Assembly (NCBI GenBank): GCA_021770065.1
Contig: JAETRR010000035.1
Span: 1-41,191, forward strand
DNA: 41,191 nt
Origin: Lachnoclostridium sp.
Lineage (GTDB): Bacteria > Bacillota > Clostridia > Lachnospirales > Lachnospiraceae
Direction of reading: 5' to 3'
The position numbers were made by a program, and so were the translations under genes. Below are positions 8,317 to 15,695 of the stretch, one piece after another. How positions within the stretch are numbered: position 1 is the stretch's first letter; the number at the start of each line of letters is the position of its first letter. The notes below the pieces were generated by a model that did not search any database, was not told the DNA's origin, and was given only the letters and a program-made list of their open reading frames with translations.

Positions 8317-8396
8317 TGAATCTGGACGGACCCGTACAGAAGGAGCTTTTGGAATCAATCCAAAGGGAGGGGAAGATTCTTTATGAAGAAGTATGA
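8301..8396 (+). pseudogene. MNT-type nucleotidyltransferase remnant (C-terminal end)
   Basis: Read in the frame ending at the TGA at 8394-8396, the sequence gives FFDVMNLDGPVQKELL and then ESIQREGKILYEEV. This is the typical tail of a minimal nucleotidyltransferase (MNT/MntA antitoxin). It overlaps the start of the following HEPN gene by 14 bases, the usual arrangement of an MNT-HEPN operon. The catalytic GSxxxxD N-terminal domain is absent. It has been deleted together with most of the RelE gene. Confidence 0.75.
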
Positions 8397-8781
8397 AAAT
8401 TTTTGCCGGGCGCTTGAAAATCTGAAAGATATTTTTGAATATGAAGAGCCGTATAATAATGTAGTTCTCACAGGATTGGCAGCTTTATATGAGATATGCT
8501 TTGAACAGTCCTGGAAGCTGATGAAGGAGCTTTTGGAAAAAGAGGGTGTGACAGAAGCCAGAACAGGTTCTCCCCGTCAAATTTTAAAATCTGCCTACCA
8601 GGCAGGAATGGTGACGGACGAAGCTCTGTGGATGGATGCGCTGGCAGCCCGGAACAATATGGCTCAAGCTTATAATCAGGCAGCTGCGCTGAATATTGTG
8701 AGACAGACGAAGAAATGCTATTATTCTATGTTTGTCACACTTAAGACAACGATAGAAGAAAATTGGATGGAACAGGAATAA
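8383..8781 (+). CDS. HI0074-family HEPN protein (MNT partner) with substituted catalytic His
   Basis: Helical HEPN protein, 132 aa, of the 'nucleotidyltransferase substrate-binding' HI0074 family. Intact members act as RNase toxins neutralised by MNT. Family features: FEQSWKLMKELLEKEG, SPRQILKSAYQAGMV and the motif region DALAARNNMAQAYNQ. In active HEPN toxins the motif is R-N-x3-H-x-Y. Here Arg, Asn and Tyr are present, but the His position is Gln (codon CAA, one base from CAC or CAT). Together with the missing MNT antitoxin, this suggests an inactivated toxin kept after deletion. RBS GGGAGGGG precedes the start. A strong terminator follows at 8825. Confidence 0.85.
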   Translation: MKKYENFCRALENLKDIFEYEEPYNNVVLTGLAALYEICFEQSWKLMKELLEKEGVTEARTGSPRQILKSAYQAGMVTDEALWMDALAARNNMAQAYNQAAALNIVRQTKKCYYSMFVTLKTTIEENWMEQE

Positions 8782-8824
8782 AAGTTAAGGCAAGAGTTAT
8801 CCAAGCAAATAGGAATAAGTTACG

Positions 8825-8855
8825 GGGGCTGCCGGGAATAAGGCAGCCCCTTTTT
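8825..8855 (+). terminator. Rho-independent terminator after the HEPN gene
   Basis: Perfect 9-bp stem GGGGCTGCC / GGCAGCCCC with an 8-base loop, followed by TTTTT. The left side and loop (GGGCTGCCGGGAATAA) closely resemble the outer arm of the long palindrome at 22946. Confidence 0.9.
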
Positions 8856-8888
8856 GCGCCCCGGTTTAAGCAGAACATTTTAAAAGGT

Positions 8889-8921
8889 TTAGAGAAAACT
8901 TAGAGACACCTCTGCTATCAT
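8889..8921 (+). promoter_or_regulatory. Response-regulator direct-repeat box and promoter of the transporter/adaptor operon
   Basis: TTAGAGA (8889-8895), AAAC, TTAGAGA (8900-8906), 9 bases, TATCAT (8916-8921). Repeat sequence, 11-bp period and 9-base distance to the -10 box all match the promoter of the response-regulator gene (4999-5031, minus strand). There is no good -35 box, as expected for an activated promoter. Confidence 0.65.
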
Positions 8922-8957
8922 ACGGTTACAATACAAATGAAAGACGAGGAGAAAGCT

Positions 8958-9536
8958 ATGAAAAAGAATGTATGGAACAGGATAAAACTATTTGCACTGG
9001 CGGGAACCATGAGTCTTACGCTTTTGGGCTGCGGAGGAACAGACGGCGCAAAGGGAGGAGCTTCCGCGCAAGAGGAACAGCCTGAAGACTTAAATGCCAA
9101 AGACGGGGAAACACCTCAAGGGGAGGAAGAACAGCCTGAAAGCCCGGAGGAGAACACCGAGCCGGAAAAACAGGCGGACAACACGGGGACACAGAATGAA
9201 GAAGATCCCGTCGGCGAGATTACGGAGCTTGGAGACGGGCAGTTCACCATCAAAAAATTCTATCAGGAGACAACAGAGGACGGAAGCCTGCTTATAGCCG
9301 CTCCGACAGAGGGTGTCGAAGAGGACAAAGAGGCGGAGTTCGGCACACTGACGGTGATCTGCGATGAAAATACCCATATCTATCAGAGAACCATCCGAGA
9401 CGGAGGAGCCAGTTATGAGGATTCGGAGAGCTCCTTTGAAAAATTGGAAAAAGGCATGGAGGTAAATCTTAAGGGAAGCTATGAGGGGGATGTATACCTG
9501 GCATCTGAGGTGCAGATTGTGGATGTAATTCTGTGA
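8958..9536 (+). CDS. Small lipoprotein, function unknown
   Basis: Surface lipoprotein, 192 aa. The signal peptide (KLFALAGTMSLTLLGC) ends in a lipobox with Cys at 25. A low-complexity linker rich in E, P, Q and D (about residues 30-85) follows, and then a compact domain of about 105 residues with alternating beta pattern (GEITELGDGQFTIKKF ... GTLTVICDENTHIY ... GMEVNLKGSYEGDVYLASEVQI) resembling an OB-fold. An earlier in-frame ATG at 8937 lies upstream of the AGGAGA ribosome site, so 8958 is chosen. It is the first gene of an operon under the shared response-regulator box. It could be a sensory or envelope-stress accessory; I do not recognise a named family. Confidence 0.82.
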   Translation: MKKNVWNRIKLFALAGTMSLTLLGCGGTDGAKGGASAQEEQPEDLNAKDGETPQGEEEQPESPEENTEPEKQADNTGTQNEEDPVGEITELGDGQFTIKKFYQETTEDGSLLIAAPTEGVEEDKEAEFGTLTVICDENTHIYQRTIRDGGASYEDSESSFEKLEKGMEVNLKGSYEGDVYLASEVQIVDVIL

Positions 9537-9540
9537 GGAA

Positions 9541-9632
9541 ATACCCTGTGGGTATCCCTCTATGCACAAAAATCATGTGCGGATCAATGAAACACCCTGC
9601 GGGTATCCCTTTATGCACAAAAAAACATGTGC
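9541..9632 (+). repeat. Two tandem 40-bp repeats with nested hairpins
   Basis: Units 9541-9580 and 9592-9632, period 51. Each contains ATACCC-TGT-GGGTAT (second copy ACACCC-TGC-GGGTAT) followed by TATGCACAA and a second small stem GCACA / TGTGC. The two units share about 35 of 40 positions. They sit between the lipoprotein and solute-binding protein genes and may form mRNA hairpins that set relative expression. No further copies were noticed in the window. Confidence 0.85.
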
Positions 9633-9663
9633 AGCTTAAGGAAAGGAGAAATGGGAATAAACT

Positions 9664-12012
9664 ATGAAAAAGACAAGATTTAAGCAATTAACGGCATGGC
9701 TTCTGCTGCTTCTGCTTCTTGCTGCCGGCTGCGGCAAAGGGAGCGGCTCTGAGCCTCAGACTAACTCCCCGTCGGCCGCTTCGGGTGAGACCAAAGAAGA
9801 GGAAGAAAAAGAACAGAGCATGGGCCGCTACCTGGAATATCAGATCGAGCTTCCGGAGGAATTTGAGTATGCCGAATCCTGGGGAGCATCGGCCGTGCAG
9901 GTCTTAGAAAGCGGAGAAATTGCTCTGTTGAATGAAAGCGCAGGGTTGTATGTATCTACAGATATGGGCGAAACCTGGGAGGCAAAATCCGCTTCCTGGC
10001 TGACAGAACTGTCCGCTAAGCAGGCCTATATCCCCAGCCTTGCACTGGCGCCGGACGGATCGGCAGCCGCTGTTTATGCTGGAGGAGAGGATACACCGGA
10101 AGACGAAGAGAAAGGCTATCATCCGAAATATATCTATGTAGACCCGGAAGGAACACAGAAGCCGATTCAGTATACGGACGATAAGGATACCCTGAATGAG
10201 CTTTGCTTTGGAAAAGACAACAGACTTTACGGTTTCAGCATTCAGGGAACCGTATATGAGATCAACCGGGAAGACGGATCCGTGCAGGAGCTTTGCAAGG
10301 TAGACGGAATGACGGATTATGTCTGTTTTACCGAAAGCTATATGGTAATCCTAACGAGCAGAACCATAGAATTCTATGATCTGGAGGCAAAAACCCTGGC
10401 CGACAAGGATGAGGTGATTCAAAACTTCATTTCCGAGGAGACAGGCGGAGAGATTGGAAGCAACTCCGGCAGTCATAGTGTGGTGCTGGCTTCCGGGGAG
10501 GGGGATGTAATTTACCTGGCTCTGGATAAAGGGCTTTACCGCCATGTGGCGGGCGGAACCGTCGTAGAACAGATAGCGGACGGGAGCATGAATTCTCTGG
10601 GAGATCCTCAGATGTACCTGCAGGGAATGATTGCTCTGCCCGGAGACGAATTTATGATTTTGTATAACGGCCCCAGACTTTGCCGCTACATCTATGACGC
10701 CGATGTGCCGGCAGTGCCAGAGGAGCAGCTTACCGTCTACAGCCTAGAGGATGATTATACCATCCGGCAGGCCGTAAGCCTGTATCAGAAAAAGAATCCG
10801 GGTGTTTACATCCGCTATGAAGTGGGAATGACCGGTGACGATGGTGTAGTCCGTGAGGATGCCATAAAAAATCTGAATACAAAAATCATGTCGGGAAGCG
10901 GCCCGGATCTCATAGTGCTGAACGGGCTTCCGGAACAGTCTTATAAGGAAAAAGGCATACTCGCAGATTTGACAGAGCTGGAAAAGGGACTGACCGGAGA
11001 CAACGCTCTGCTCCCCAATCTGGCAGACGCATTTCGTGAGGACGGGAAACTGTACTCTCTGCCTGTACGCTTCCGGATTCCCCTGGTAATCGGAGATCCG
11101 GATACGGTAAAGGGAATAGACAGCCTTGTTTCCTTAGCGGATGCCGTGGAAGGGCTGCGGCAGGAACACCCGCAGGGGGCCGTCACGCGGCTGATCACAG
11201 AGGAACAGGTATTATATACCCTGGGCCTGTCCTGCTCGGGCGCATGGCTTCGCGGGGACGGAAATATTGACGAGACAAAGCTTACGGAATTCCTTACACA
11301 GGCAAAGCGGATCTATGAGGCGGAAATCGCAGGCTGGGATGCTGCAGAGCTGAGAGAAATGCAGGATCGGGTGACCAATCTGTGGAGCGAGACAGGCGGA
11401 CTTACATGGGAGGACTTCAGTGCAAGTGCATCCTCCGCATCCATAGACATCGCCATGGAGGAAAGCTATCTGGGAATCGGTACGGCCAAGGGAATGAATG
11501 TGGACTTTAATGTGGTATCGACACTGGCGGATCAGGAAAGCGGCATTGATTATGCACCTTATCCCGGACAGATGCCAAACAGCTTTGTACCGGATACCTG
11601 TGTGGGAATCTATGCCAATTCCATAGAAAATGAACTGGCTCTTGACTTTTTCCGTTCTCTGTTCGGAACAGAGCTGCAGGATTTGGATTTGCCGGGGGGA
11701 ATGCCTGTGAATGCGGCATCCTTCGAGAAACAGCGGATCAGCCCCAATGAGAGCGGAGAGAACGGCAGCTTTTCCATAGGAAGCAGCAGCGAAGACGGGA
11801 AATCCTTTAGCCTGGAAGTTCTGTGGGTGACAGACGAACATTTTCAGCGTCTCCGTGATATTGTAGATGCCGTAGATACGGCCAGCCGCAGCGATTCTGT
11901 CATCGAGCAGACTGTCCTGGAAATCGGTCCCAGAGCATTAGACGGCAGCATCAGCGTGGAGGATGCAGTGAAGGAAATTGTGAAAAAAGCAGCCATTTAT
12001 CTGGCAGAGTAG
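9664..12012 (+). CDS. Solute-binding lipoprotein with N-terminal propeller-like domain
   Basis: Large lipoprotein, 782 aa. The signal peptide ends in LLLLAAGC (Cys 23). Residues about 50-355 look like a beta-propeller: a BNR-type repeat VSTDMGETWEAKS, then repeated strand patterns such as GKDNRLYGFSIQGTVYEI and GEGDVIYLALDKGLYR. Residues about 360-782 resemble a family 1 extracellular solute-binding protein (YTIRQAVSLYQKKNPGVYI, IMSGSGPDLIVLNG, GILADLTELEKG, DGKLYSLPVRF). It precedes two MalF/MalG-type permeases, so it is the probable receptor of that ABC system. The fused propeller is unusual. The ligand is unknown. Confidence 0.85.
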   Translation: MKKTRFKQLTAWLLLLLLLAAGCGKGSGSEPQTNSPSAASGETKEEEEKEQSMGRYLEYQIELPEEFEYAESWGASAVQVLESGEIALLNESAGLYVSTDMGETWEAKSASWLTELSAKQAYIPSLALAPDGSAAAVYAGGEDTPEDEEKGYHPKYIYVDPEGTQKPIQYTDDKDTLNELCFGKDNRLYGFSIQGTVYEINREDGSVQELCKVDGMTDYVCFTESYMVILTSRTIEFYDLEAKTLADKDEVIQNFISEETGGEIGSNSGSHSVVLASGEGDVIYLALDKGLYRHVAGGTVVEQIADGSMNSLGDPQMYLQGMIALPGDEFMILYNGPRLCRYIYDADVPAVPEEQLTVYSLEDDYTIRQAVSLYQKKNPGVYIRYEVGMTGDDGVVREDAIKNLNTKIMSGSGPDLIVLNGLPEQSYKEKGILADLTELEKGLTGDNALLPNLADAFREDGKLYSLPVRFRIPLVIGDPDTVKGIDSLVSLADAVEGLRQEHPQGAVTRLITEEQVLYTLGLSCSGAWLRGDGNIDETKLTEFLTQAKRIYEAEIAGWDAAELREMQDRVTNLWSETGGLTWEDFSASASSASIDIAMEESYLGIGTAKGMNVDFNVVSTLADQESGIDYAPYPGQMPNSFVPDTCVGIYANSIENELALDFFRSLFGTELQDLDLPGGMPVNAASFEKQRISPNESGENGSFSIGSSSEDGKSFSLEVLWVTDEHFQRLRDIVDAVDTASRSDSVIEQTVLEIGPRALDGSISVEDAVKEIVKKAAIYLAE

Positions 12013-12035
12013 CAAGGTGAAACCGGAAATAAGAG

Positions 12036-12902
12036 GTGAGGGCAACGAAGAAAAGGCAAAGGATTTTCGGAAGCAGAAATGCCTGGATATGGTTTCTGCT
12101 TCCCAGCGGTATCGGAGTTCTGATCTTCGTATGCCTGCCGTTTCTGGACGTGGTCCGGCGGTCATTTCTGACCGTCGTGATCCAGGAATGGGCAGGCATA
12201 CGCAATTATCAGCTCATATTTGAAAACCAGGCATTTCTTCTGGCAGTAAAAAACACCCTGCGCTTTACGGCTGTCTGCCTCCCGATTCTCATCGGCCTGG
12301 GACTTTTCCTGGCTGTACAGCTGAGCAGGCTGCAGAAAATACAGTTTTTAAAATCTTGTTTCCTGTTCCCCATGGCCATGCCTGCGGCGGCAATCGTACT
12401 GGTCTGGCGCATGGTATTTTCCAAACAGGGCTTTTTAAACCTGTTGTTAAACAGCCTCGGCCTGATACCAGAGAGCGGCCCGGTAGATTACATGGGCACA
12501 AAAGCGGCCTTCTGGGTACTGGTATTCAGTTATGTGTGGAAAAATCTCGGCTATACCATTGTACTCTGGCTGGCCGGAATCTTTTCCATTCCCTCCGACA
12601 TTCTGGACGCGGCCCGGGTGGACGGAGCAAGTGAGAGGCAGTGCTTCTGGAGAGTGGTATTTCCCAATCTGAAAGGCACTCTCTACACCATCACCGTTCT
12701 GTCCTTTCTGAATTCCTTCAAGGTATTCCGGGAGGCATATCTGGTGGCAGGCTCCTATCCCCATGAGAGCATGTATCTGCTGCAGCATCTCTTCAACAAC
12801 TGGTTTGTAAACCTGGAGCTTGACAAAATGGCCGCCGCTGCAGTCTGCGTGGGAACAGTGCTCTTTTTATTCATTCTCTTATTACAGAAACTCTGGGATT
12901 AG
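12036..12902 (+). CDS. ABC sugar-type permease, MalF-like
   Basis: Inner-membrane component of an ABC importer, 288 aa, with about six hydrophobic segments beginning at WIWFLLPSGIGVLIFVCLPF. The EAA loop that docks the ATPase reads SDILDAARVDGASERQCFWRVVFPNL in two parts and is well kept. The start is GTG at 12036. No in-frame ATG is near and the upstream ribosome site is weak, so translation probably depends on the preceding gene. The MalG-like partner follows. No ATPase gene is present; a shared MsmX-type ATPase elsewhere could energise it (family knowledge, inference). Confidence 0.9.
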   Translation: MRATKKRQRIFGSRNAWIWFLLPSGIGVLIFVCLPFLDVVRRSFLTVVIQEWAGIRNYQLIFENQAFLLAVKNTLRFTAVCLPILIGLGLFLAVQLSRLQKIQFLKSCFLFPMAMPAAAIVLVWRMVFSKQGFLNLLLNSLGLIPESGPVDYMGTKAAFWVLVFSYVWKNLGYTIVLWLAGIFSIPSDILDAARVDGASERQCFWRVVFPNLKGTLYTITVLSFLNSFKVFREAYLVAGSYPHESMYLLQHLFNNWFVNLELDKMAAAAVCVGTVLFLFILLLQKLWD

Positions 12903-12924
12903 GACGGAAAGGAGGCATAAACAA

Positions 12925-13782
12925 ATGCGTATTGCAAGGTATATACAAACGAATATAAGAAAGCTCTTCTTATTTTCACTGGCGCTTTTCTTTTTGATGC
13001 CGGCAGTTCTGGTGCTGTCGGGAACCGTGATCAGCCGTCTGGAACTGGAGCAGTGCCTGGCGCCTTTAAGCACAGGAGCCGAAGAATTTATAACATGGAA
13101 ATTCTTTCCCAGGTATCCCACCTTCGAGCACTATGCCCGTGTGCTGTTCTGCACGCCTCAGTTCTTTGTGGTATTCTGGAACTCCATAAAAATTGCAGCT
13201 CTGGTGCTTGCAGGACAGCTCCTTCTGGCAGTTCCGGCAGCCTGGGCCTTCGCGGTATACAGGTTCCGCTTCCGCAAGGTGCTGTTTACCCTGTATGTTG
13301 TGCTGATGCTGATGCCCTTCCAGGTAACCATGCTCTCCAATTACCTGGTCCTTAATGGCCTCCACCTCATAAACACACATGCGGCCATAATCCTTCCGGC
13401 AGTATTTTCCACCTTCCCGGTATTCCTGACGTATCGCGGATTCTGCGCCCTTCCGGAAAGCATCATCGACGCGGCCCGGGTAGACGGAGCGGGCGAATGG
13501 ACCATTTTCCGGCGGATCGGCCTTCCGCTGGCCTCCAACGGCATCCTGTCAGCCATGGTTCTGGGCTTTCTGGAATACTGGAACCTGATGGAGCAGCCGC
13601 TGGCGTTCCTGGAGGATAAAAGCCTGTGGCCCCTGTCCCTGTATCTGCCGGAAATAAGCCTTGACCAGGCAGGCTATTCTTTCGTGGCATCAGTTATAAC
13701 ACTGATCCCTCCGGCATTTGTATTTTTAATCGGACAGGAATACTTAGAGCGCGGAATCGCGGCTTCAGCCCTAAAGGAGTGA
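12925..13782 (+). CDS. ABC sugar-type permease, MalG-like
   Basis: Second membrane component of the importer, 285 aa. The N-terminal segment LFLFSALALFFLMPAVLVLSG-like is hydrophobic and the EAA loop ESIIDAARVDGAGEWTIFRR is intact. The internal ATG at 12925, preceded by AAAGGAGG, is the start; an upstream in-frame ATG inside the MalF-like gene has no ribosome site. It ends 7 bases before the adaptor gene, whose ribosome site lies within its last codons, so the genes are tightly co-transcribed. Confidence 0.9.
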   Translation: MRIARYIQTNIRKLFLFSLALFFLMPAVLVLSGTVISRLELEQCLAPLSTGAEEFITWKFFPRYPTFEHYARVLFCTPQFFVVFWNSIKIAALVLAGQLLLAVPAAWAFAVYRFRFRKVLFTLYVVLMLMPFQVTMLSNYLVLNGLHLINTHAAIILPAVFSTFPVFLTYRGFCALPESIIDAARVDGAGEWTIFRRIGLPLASNGILSAMVLGFLEYWNLMEQPLAFLEDKSLWPLSLYLPEISLDQAGYSFVASVITLIPPAFVFLIGQEYLERGIAASALKE

Positions 13783-13789
13783 GCTCAAA

Positions 13790-15421
13790 ATGGAAATGTG
13801 GAAAAAACAGAAAAAAATCGGAATCGCCTTCTGCATTTTTCTAAGCCTAATGTTTTTGTGCACCTTGATATCCCGGGCCGTCTATGCCTCCGGGCTTCCC
13901 CAGGTAACCACAAAGAAGCCGGAGCGGACCGCGCTTATCCACAGGGTAGAGGCAGAGGGAATCGTGCAGCAGGGCATGGAATACGCCGTCAACGCCTTAA
14001 GCGGCCTGCGCTGCCGGACTGTTCATGCCCATGTCGGCGACCGTGTGGACACAGAAACCCTCCTGTTTGAGATAGACATGGAGGACTTAGAAGAACAGAT
14101 CCACGAGCAGGAAATAACCATCCAAAAGCTGACACTGACCATTCAGGAGCAGGAGCAGAACAAAAGTCTGGCACAGGGAGAGAAAAAGACAGAGCAGGAT
14201 CGCGCAAAAGAAGACTACGACCGGACGGCAGAGAGTGCGGGGGAGAGCGTAAACCGCGCAAAAGAAGACTTAAAAAACGCCAGGGACGCCCTCGAAAACC
14301 TGGAACAGAACCCGGCCGCCGTAACACCGGAGGAAGAGCGCCGGAAAGCTCAGGCAGCATATGAAGCATGGGCCGGCACAGAACAAGAGCTTCAAAAAAA
14401 TCTCAAGGAAGCCCAGGCAGAAAAAGAAGCCGCAGACGAAAAAATAAAAAAACTGGAAGCTCCGGACGCAGGAACCACTCCGGAAGGGCTTGAAGAAGCC
14501 AGAAAAAACCAGGAAGCGGCAGAAAAAAAATATGCAGAAGCAAAATCCCAATATGACGCCCACATGGCAGAACCGGTCAGCAAGCCCGACTACAGCAGCG
14601 AAGATGCAGAAAAAGCAGCCTGGGAAGAAAAAAAGAGCGCCCTGGAAAGCAGCATAGGAGACGCAGAGCGAAGCCTTTCAGACGCGAGAAAGAGCCGTGA
14701 CGACGCACTGCTGAATGCAAAGCGGAACCTGGACGATTCAGAGAAAGCCTCCGCTGCCGACAACAGTCCGGCCATCAACCGTTTAGAACTATCCGCCCTT
14801 AAAGAAAAACTGGAAAAATATCAAGAAGTCCTGCGCACAGGCGGCCGCGTCTATCCGGAATCCGAAGGAATCGTCACCCGGATCCAGGTAAGCCCCGGCG
14901 AACGAATCCCGGACGGCGCGGCAATCGTGTACGCAGACCTGGAAAGTCCCCTGGAATTCCATCTAACCTTAACAAAAGAACAGAAAAAATACGTAAACCA
15001 GGGCGACACAGCATCCTTGACCCTGGGAAAAACCCAGGAATCCGTAACCGTAGACTATATAGCGGCAAGCGAAGCCGCCCCGGAACTTTTTGAAGCCGTC
15101 ATTTTCCTGCCCCAGGGAACAGGAACCCTGGGCCAGAGCGGCGCCTTCACCACCGAAACCCAGACCGATATCTACAACTGCTGCATCCCCCTGGAAGCCC
15201 TCTACACAGACCAGACCGGAAGAAACTACGTCTACACCCTAAAAGAAAAATCCGGAATCCTGGGTCCGGAATTGGCCGCCGAAATAATCTACGTAAACAT
15301 CCTGGATCAAAACGACAGATACGCCGCCATAGAAGAGGGAATCATAGACAGCGAAACTGAGATCATAACAAGCACCACAGAGCCCCTGACAGACCGGGCA
15401 ATCATCCGCTACAAAGAATAA
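13790..15421 (+). CDS. HlyD/RND-type membrane-fusion (adaptor) protein
   Basis: Single-pass envelope protein, 543 aa. A membrane anchor (IGIAFCIFLSLMFLCTLI) is followed by a barrel/lipoyl half-motif (VEAEGIVQQGMEYAVNALSG ... HAHVGDRVDTETLLFEID), then a very long charged coiled coil (about residues 85-345, rich in E, K, A and Q). The second lipoyl half (ESEGIVTRIQVSPGERIPDG) and a C-terminal barrel follow. This is the standard order of HlyD/MacA-like adaptors. Adaptors normally sit beside MacB or RND exporters; here it ends an operon of an importer-type ABC system, an odd partner. RBS AAAGGAG overlaps the end of the MalG-like gene. Confidence 0.85.
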   Translation: MEMWKKQKKIGIAFCIFLSLMFLCTLISRAVYASGLPQVTTKKPERTALIHRVEAEGIVQQGMEYAVNALSGLRCRTVHAHVGDRVDTETLLFEIDMEDLEEQIHEQEITIQKLTLTIQEQEQNKSLAQGEKKTEQDRAKEDYDRTAESAGESVNRAKEDLKNARDALENLEQNPAAVTPEEERRKAQAAYEAWAGTEQELQKNLKEAQAEKEAADEKIKKLEAPDAGTTPEGLEEARKNQEAAEKKYAEAKSQYDAHMAEPVSKPDYSSEDAEKAAWEEKKSALESSIGDAERSLSDARKSRDDALLNAKRNLDDSEKASAADNSPAINRLELSALKEKLEKYQEVLRTGGRVYPESEGIVTRIQVSPGERIPDGAAIVYADLESPLEFHLTLTKEQKKYVNQGDTASLTLGKTQESVTVDYIAASEAAPELFEAVIFLPQGTGTLGQSGAFTTETQTDIYNCCIPLEALYTDQTGRNYVYTLKEKSGILGPELAAEIIYVNILDQNDRYAAIEEGIIDSETEIITSTTEPLTDRAIIRYKE

Positions 15422-15497
15422 AACCTTCTACCAAACCGCGCCCGGCAGACGCCGGACCTCCGCCATAAGCCCAAACAGCCTGTCGCCTTCAAAACCA

Positions 15498-15679
15498 GGG
15501 GGTGCCGCAGAGTAAGGCCGCAGACAATTCCGATATCCAGTGTCCGGCTGTTCGCGTACACACCGTCTGATATGGGCGGATATTGCCTGAGCAATGTCCG
15601 CACAGAGCAGACGGTGTGTACGAGAACCGTCCGAACATCGGATATGGAAATGTCTGCGGCCTTACTCTGCGGCACCCCC
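15498..15679. repeat. Long palindromic repeat, copy 1 (182 bp)
   Basis: Two 72-base arms (15498-15569 and 15608-15679) are reverse complements: the outer 29 bases and inner 15 bases match exactly, with a few mismatches between. The 38-base centre holds its own stem, GCGGATATTGC / GCAATGTCCGC. The core matches the copy at 22946-23125 in inverted orientation. It lies between convergent genes and could form one very long RNA hairpin from either strand. Confidence 0.92.
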
Positions 15680-15695
15680 GTCCGCCCTCGCAAAC

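Noticed and set aside
9541..9632. Short CRISPR-like array
   Set aside because: Only two units, an 11-base gap between them and internal palindromes; no cas genes.
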